This document shows positions 58,908 to 64,000 of a stretch of 64,000 nt of DNA, one piece after another. The stretch comes from Rutpela maculata (Eukaryota; Arthropoda; Insecta; Coleoptera; Cerambycidae). Where the stretch lies: the NCBI GenBank assembly GCA_936432065.2, contig OW386293.2:44115923-44179922 (forward strand). The letters run 5' to 3'. The notes beneath the pieces are model-generated. The model had not been told where the DNA came from. It did no database searches and saw only the letters and a program-made list of their open reading frames with translations. The position numbers and the translations under genes were made by a program. Every line of letters starts with the position of its first letter. Position 1 is the first letter of the stretch.

Positions 58908-59470
58908 CTATTTACGAACATTCTCACAACACAGTAAGCCAAGGATATGAGAACTATGAGCAGAATACTTTGGCTTACTTTGTTTTCTTAGTTTTACTTT
59001 TTTTATATCTACTACACATTTCAAGTCTGATTTTTTGGAGAAATCAGTCATAACCGATCTAGACTTCAGTGTTGCTCGGATATAACCATCTTTAGCTTCA
59101 TGTCCACAAACTTTATTCGAGGCCTCTGTCACAGCCTAGGTGTGACAGGGAAACTTTTGTATTTCTCTGGTGGGCGTAGTGTCAGAATTGATTAGTGATT
59201 TAATATCATTTTCACTTTGGTCCCGCAGCATTGGAGGAGGATACAACACACAAGAATTCCAATTAATAATTTCAGTGTAATCGGAAGTTTGAAAGTTCAT
59301 CTTCGGTGGAACGAATTTCTTAACAGTCTTCTTCTTTGTTTGCTTTTAAGATCCTTATTTAACCAAGCTTCCTAATATGTTCTCTTTCATCGACAGTATT
59401 GCCAACAGAACATTCTCTGGGTGCGCAAAGAATGCATTTCATTCCATTACTGAATCGACAACTTTAAGTA
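58908..59470 (-). pseudogene. TE-type protein fragment, left palindrome copy
   Basis: Minus-strand copy of the segment described at 59600-60084. The clearest part is VTEASNKVCGHEAKDGYIRA ending in a Lys-rich tail. Upstream pieces matching the right arm (around KKKTVKKFVPP- and NWNSCVL-type blocks) are present with stops and indels. It is broken and shorter than the plus copy. Confidence 0.55.
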
Positions 59471-59599
59471 ATTCGTCATACATGCCTGTGTTTTGCCATA
59501 AAAAAGAGCAAATATTTTACTGACGGACCAAAACATGTCTTTCAAGCAATCCCTCCATCCAACATCACGGTATTTATCCGACGAATTACTTAAAGTTGT

Positions 59600-60084
59600 T
59601 GATTCAGTAATAGAATGAAATGCGTTCTTTATGCACCCAGAGAATGTTCTGTTGGCAATGCTTGTCGATGGAAGAGAACGTACTCGGGAGCTTGGTTACA
59701 GAAGGATCTTAAAAGCAAGACAAGCCGTCCCAAAGAAGAAGACTGTTAGAAAGTTCGTACCACCTAAGATAAACTTTTAAACTTCCGATTACACTGAAAT
59801 TATTAATTGGAATTCTTGTGTGTTGTATCCTTCCCCAATGCTGTGGCACCTAAGTGAAGATGGTATTAAATCACTCATCAATTCTGACACTAAGCCCATC
59901 AGAGAAATACAAAAGTTTTCCTATCACACCCAGGCTGTGGAGATGCGTCAAATTTGTGACAGAGGCCTCGAATAAAGTATGTGGACATGAAGCTGAAGAT
60001 GGCTATATCCGAGCAACACTGAAGTCTCATTTCTCCAAAATATCAGACTTCAAATGTGTAGTAGATATAAAAAAGAAAAAGTAA
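59600..60084 (+). pseudogene. TE-type protein fragment, right palindrome copy
   Basis: In slightly shifting frames it reads ENVLLAMLVDGRERTRELGY, RRILKARQ, KKKTVRKFVPPKINF, YTEIINWNSCVL, SYHTQAVEMR and VTEASNKVCGHEAEDGYIRA, ending at TAA 60082-60084. This order (VLLAML, RELGxRRI, NW, HTQAVE, VTEAS-VCG-DGFIR) recalls a family of uncharacterised proteins common in insects and other invertebrates, apparently TE-encoded; I recall it only by eye and cannot name it. Stops (for example after PPKINF) and frameshifts make it a pseudogene. The inverted twin is in the other arm. Confidence 0.55.
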
Positions 60085-60615
60085 AAAACACAGTAAGCCA
60101 AAGAATCCTACTCATAGTACTCATGTCTATGGCTTACTGGGTTACCTATGGAAAATGTTTGTAAATAATTTTAAATATAATGTAAATACCACATCCAGAA
60201 ATTGGATGGTTGGTTGGGTAAGGTGTGGGTGGAACTCGACGTGCAACCACCTCCCCGTGTTCAGGGTCGCTTTGCTCTAGCAACACGAGCGAAGTGTTGC
60301 ACAGTGAAAATTGCGAAAAATTGGTAAATTTCTGTTTTTTCTAAGATGTTGCGCGAACGGAAAAAATTAGATTATTGATCATAATTTAATTTATTTAGGT
60401 TATTTCAACCATAAAATAAGCATAAAAAACTAAAGCATGTTTATTTTAAAAATTTAACTAACAGAAAAAAATTACAAAAATATCGTAATTTGTGCAATTT
60501 TTTATAAACTTTAAGTACGATGCGCGAATTTTTTTTATGCCGTTTTTCTTTTTATTGCAATAGGCAACTTTTCCGCTCTAAAGCGTTCCGAAAAAAATAT
60601 ACGTATTTTTTTCGA

Positions 60616-61224
60616 TGCTTTCAAGATATAGCTTGGATATACCATCGCGCCAATAACTTGATTATATAAAATTGTTCCCCAAAAACGATTCTCAAGTATC
60701 ATACTGTCTTGGACCCTTTCATTTTCTTAGCACGTTGACCTTATTTTTTCCCTCACAGGGTACGCTGCAGAGAACCCGCTGCACTGAATCTTTAGCTTTT
60801 TATAACCCATAGTACGTTAACCCATTAGTCCCTTTCCTTCCAGGAAGGTGGGTCTTTCGTCGGTATGAGCTCTGACTATCATTTCCGTTACAAATAGTCC
60901 CCCGACGTATGACAGCCTTCCAGTCGCCAAGACTGCGTATTCACAAAATGTTTGGTGAAGATATTCATCATCCTGGCCATACACTCTACACTCTAGATTG
61001 TTACTCGCCCCTATGTTGGTTAGGTGTTTGTTTGGTGTATACTGTGCAGTATTCTGTTAAGATGCCCACTGTACATCTTAACTGTTTTCCGCTCAGCTTT
61101 AAATTCTGAACATACACGACTGTCTCAAATTTGACGCCCCCGTCCAATACAAGTTATGTTCTGACTTAACATTTCCCTAACCATGCATTATTATATGATA
61201 TCCCGCAGATTAACTTAGATCCCA
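60616..61224. other. Nothing recognised with confidence
   Basis: Slightly less AT-rich than the surroundings. It may be old LINE sequence, given the RNase H-like remnant just downstream, but no motif was identified. Confidence 0.35.
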
Positions 61225-61512
61225 TCAAGATGTTTCTGCGTTTTCTCTGGCGAGCTCAACTGCTTCTCTATTACCTACATTGTCCTGGTGTCCTCGCCAC
61301 ATTGATCTTAGAGAAGCCAATATAGAGCAATAGGTAAAATTCAGATGGCAAGTGGCGAAGTGGATGCCTCCAAATTCTTTTGACTGATGGAAAACTTTAA
61401 CGAGGTCATATACCACAATAGCAACGGCAGATGATAATCCCTTACTGAAAACCATACCATAATTACTGTATTTTTTTTTCAAATGAAATAATTTTTTTAT
61501 AACCGAATTCAA
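61225..61512 (-). pseudogene. Possible RNase H remnant of a LINE
   Basis: A 95-codon open frame whose last part reads WRGHQDNVGNREAVELAREN, resembling the end of LINE RNase H domains (W-x-GH-x3-GNE-x-AD-x-LAR). The acidic Asp of the AD pair is replaced. The upstream part has no clear DGS or TAE motif, so the call rests on about 20 residues. It may belong to the same decayed LINE as 57795-58118, though the strand is opposite. Confidence 0.4.
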
Positions 61513-61815
61513 AACTGGAAAATTTCTGGTGAACTGAAACCGAAACCCAAACTAATATTCGAATTCTCAGTAAACGGAAATCGAAAATCGAAACCGAAAT
61601 TAGAACCGTACCAATAGTCCAGTCGGTAAAGTAAAAAATACACCAGAAGCTCGCAAAAAATGTTATCTGAGATTTTCAGTAACTGTTAGTGGAGGGGTTA
61701 TACATCACAAAACCATAAAAATCCGTTCTGGTGGTGCCGTGCAACCCCCCAAAAAACCACCCATTCGGTGATAAAAGCTTTATTTTACTGATAATTCGTT
61801 AACCGTTGAAGATAT

Positions 61816-62513
61816 AAAAAACCGCTGCCCAGGGAATCACTACTTCCACTTCCAGATTCTCTATCCAAGTCACTCACAACGAAAAAACTTTGTATGTGAA
61901 AATAATTGTTTATGGAACTTTAATAATATAATATTTGAAATCCTCTACCCCAAAAACCCATAAAACGATACCCCACATCGGTAGTGGGGTGGGGGGGTGC
62001 TGATAGGGGGGTGATAGTGGGGGGTGGATGAAGTAAAAAAAATATTTTGAGGTTTCTGGTTCCTGTACATACACTAAGTCACAATTTTTTTTCATCCCCA
62101 TTAATAAGGGGGTGGGGGTGGTAATGGGGGTGGCTAATGCCAAAAATTTTTTTGAGACCTTAGCTTCTCTTGTATATATTAAATATCAATTTTATGAAGT
62201 CTTACCTGCTTGATTGACCTATTTACCCCAAATTTACCCCAATTTACCCCCCAACCCTTAGACGGAAAAAGATGAAAATATAATCTAGTTCTAGATCTCG
62301 TTAAAGTACATATGTGTACCAAATCTCAAGTCAATATCTTAAACGGTTCCAGAGTAAACGTGCGCACAAGAAAAAGTTACAGACAGACAGACAGAAAATT
62401 TTTTTTTTTCGCTCAAACTTAAAATCTCTTTCATGACATTTTAAGCCTATTTGGACAATAAAAATTTTTAAAAATTTTTTTGTCGTTACTATACTTCCAC
62501 TGGACGTGGAAGT
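61816..62513 (+). mobile_element. R1 DINE/Helentron-like element, full copy
   Basis: Full-length: AAAAACCGCTGCCCAGGGAA, the CTACTTCCACTTCCAG block, CATAAAACGATACCCCAC, the G-rich GTGGGGGGTGG region, the body, GACAGACAGACAG, and the 3' hairpin ACTTCCAC-TGGAC-GTGGAAGT. No coding frame is shared among copies. Confidence 0.7.
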
Positions 62514-62659
62514 AAAAATTGCTCATTACAAAAAGAAAGCTTGGCTAATTTCTTAAAAGTCCTTCTACAATTTTTTGTGTATGCCATAGTTTTCGAGAAA
62601 ATCGATATTGAAAATATAAGGAAAATTGAACTTTTAGAAAATGGGCTATATAATCGTTA

Positions 62660-63850
62660 ATATCTTCGCCAATTGTCGAAGAAAATAAGTAAGGAAAGGA
62701 AAGATATTTTTATATCCTTCAATATTCCACCATAGAAAATTATAAAAGTAACTAGATTTCTAGGGTTTTTAAGGTCGTGTTAGTAAAAATTGATTTTTTC
62801 CCGATTTTTTTGGATATATATATTTGCCAATTCTTTACATATTATAAAAAACCGCTGCCCAAGGAATCACTACTTCCACATCCAGATTCTCTATCCAAGT
62901 CACTCACAGCGAAAAAACTTTGTATACGGAAATAATTGTTTATGGAACTTTAATACTATATTTAAAATCCTCTACCCCAAAAACCCATAAAATGATACCC
63001 CACATCGGTAGTGGGGTGCGGGTGGTGATAGGGGGGTGGTAGTGGGGGTGGATGAAGTTTCTGGTTCTCGTACATACATTAAATCACAATTTTTTTCATC
63101 CCCTTTAATAAGGGGTTGGGGGTGGTAATGGGGGTGGTAATGGGGGTGGCTAATGCCAAAAAATTTTTTGAGACCTTAGCTTCTCTCGTAAATACTAAAT
63201 ACCAATTTTATGGACTCTTACCTGCTTGATTTACCCATTTACCTCAAATTTACCAATTTACCCCCCAACCTTTCGACGGAACAAGATGAAAATATAATCT
63301 AGTTAAAGTACATATGTGTACTAAATTTCAAGTCAATATCTTAAACGGTTCCAGAGTAAACGTGTGCACAAAAAAAGTTACAGACAGACCAACAGACAGA
63401 CAGATCGACAGACAGAAATTTTTTTTTCGCTCAAACTTAAAATCTCGACGTTTCATGACATTTTAAGCCTATTTGGACAATAAAAATTTTAAAAATTTTT
63501 TTTGTCGTTACTATACTTCCGCTGGATGTGGGAGTAAAGTAGAGTTAGATATGAAATACATTAATTTAATAACTTTATTTTGCAACCATAAAAAATAATA
63601 AAAGTCCCTATATTTTGTAATTTGGAGATTGTGTAAGTAAAATTTTATTTTTTCAATTTTTTTAAGTAGATCTTTGCCAATTGTTGACATGTTATGGAAA
63701 AAGAAGCAAATGAAAGATTTACTAACTTTATATCATAAAAAATTGTAAAAGTCACTACATTTTTACTAATTTTGAGATTATGTCAAAAGTAACAAATGAA
63801 ACACTTTAGTAATGAGTTTTGATTTAAATTTATTTACAAATTTTAAAAAA
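62660..63850 (+). repeat. Diverged tandem repeat hosting an R1 insertion
   Basis: Related phrases recur: TTTGCCAATTCTTTACATAT (62822), TTTGCCAATTGTTGACATGT (63673), and AAAAGTAACTAGATTTCTAG (62743), AAAAGTCCCTATATTTTGTA (63600), AAAAGTCACTACATTTTTAC (63747). This suggests old tandem units of about 100-150 bp into which R1 inserted. Weakly supported. Confidence 0.35.
62846..63535 (+). mobile_element. R1 DINE/Helentron-like element, second full copy
   Basis: Head-to-tail with the copy 332 bp upstream. It starts AAAAACCGCTGCCCAAGGAA, has CTACTTCCACATCCAGATTC, and ends ACTTCCGCTGGATGTGGGAGT, so the terminal hairpin carries one mismatch pair. The G-rich block GGTGGTAATGGGGG is locally repeated. 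About 30 bp shorter in the middle than the upstream copy around AATCTAGTTAAAGTAC. Confidence 0.7.
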
Positions 63851-64000
63851 ATATATTTTACAATAGCATTTTTTTTTCCTGAGAAATATGGTATAATTTT
63901 AAATGGTATGATCAATTAATATGACATTTTACCTTTATTTTTAGACCGGGTACATTCAAAAATATTAAAATACAAGAACGGTGGATTAATTAAAAAAAAA
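63536..64000. other. AT-rich end of window
   Basis: Apart from the diverged tandem units up to about 63850, nothing is recognised. Confidence 0.4.

Larger units (their letters stand above)
58488..60615. mobile_element. Palindrome P10: TE gene end duplicated head to head
   Basis: The left arm (58488-59477) and right arm (59580-60615) are inverted copies with a 102-bp spacer. TGCGCGAACGGAAAA-type and CAACACGAGCG blocks mirror each other, as do GCAACCACCTCC / GGAGGTGGTTGC and ACGAATTACTTAAAGTTG / CAACTTTAAGTAATTCGT. Both arms carry the same coding segment, on minus in the left arm and plus in the right. The palindrome therefore duplicates the 3' end of a gene plus its flank. Confidence 0.82.

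Noticed and set aside
61910..62990. Frames in the R1 copies
   Set aside because: They are not shared between R1 copies and cross G-rich repeats; R1 has no conserved coding capacity.

Overview
This window reads as nuclear DNA of an arthropod, most likely an insect. It is strongly AT-rich, has no bacterial-style gene organisation, and is filled with decayed transposable elements (TEs) of types common in insect genomes. No complete host gene is visible. The only host-gene candidates are GC-rich patches with splice-like borders: 11456-11579 is the best, 6425-6539 and 48569-48655 are weaker. If they are exons, most of the window is TE-filled intron. The organism could not be identified further from sequence alone.

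Layout. 1-4.7 kb: a DINE/Helentron-like repeat end, a tRNA-like fragment, a CAGTGGCGG-TIR element with a minisatellite, and a broken pogo/Tigger transposase (2795-4210). 5.4-8 kb: a 10-bp minisatellite, a full DINE-like copy, and the first long palindrome. 8.2-11.3 kb: a 3-kb palindromic element holding the C-terminal exon of a Cys-rich TE-type protein. 12-21.1 kb: an inverted-repeat element split by a palindrome (12402-14159) and by a nearly complete I-superfamily LINE (14924-20659) with a 12-bp target duplication. 21.4-24.3 kb: a relative of the 8-11 kb palindrome interrupted by a pogo transposase. 25-27.4 kb: another palindrome with an N-terminal zinc-binding TE exon. 27.4-34.4 kb: mostly unrecognised, with a Penelope-like retroelement and a hammerhead-like fold. 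34.4-39 kb: two more palindromes, a perfect 24-bp hairpin and a (TA)50 array. 40.7-46.5 kb: a nested TACAGGGTG-ended element with a broken DUF4817-type transposase. 46.9-47.3 kb: a 5S-rRNA-derived SINE with target duplication. 49-52 kb: an expanded DINE-like copy and a palindrome holding a tRNA-derived SINE. 52.7-55 kb: a better-preserved DUF4817-type transposase. 57.8-61.5 kb: LINE fragments and a palindrome that duplicates a TE coding exon head to head. 61.8-63.5 kb: two DINE-like copies inside a diverged tandem repeat.

How the parts relate. The dominant theme is long imperfect palindromes (0.5-3 kb): at least eight stand-alone ones plus nested ones. Several have TACAGGGTG-type ends, and two longer elements with such ends hold DUF4817-type transposases, a plausible trans source of mobility. 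Three palindromes contain fragments of TE-type genes whose transposon class I cannot name. Every recognisable protein-coding unit has at least one frameshift, stop codon or truncation, so nothing here is likely to be an active autonomous element.
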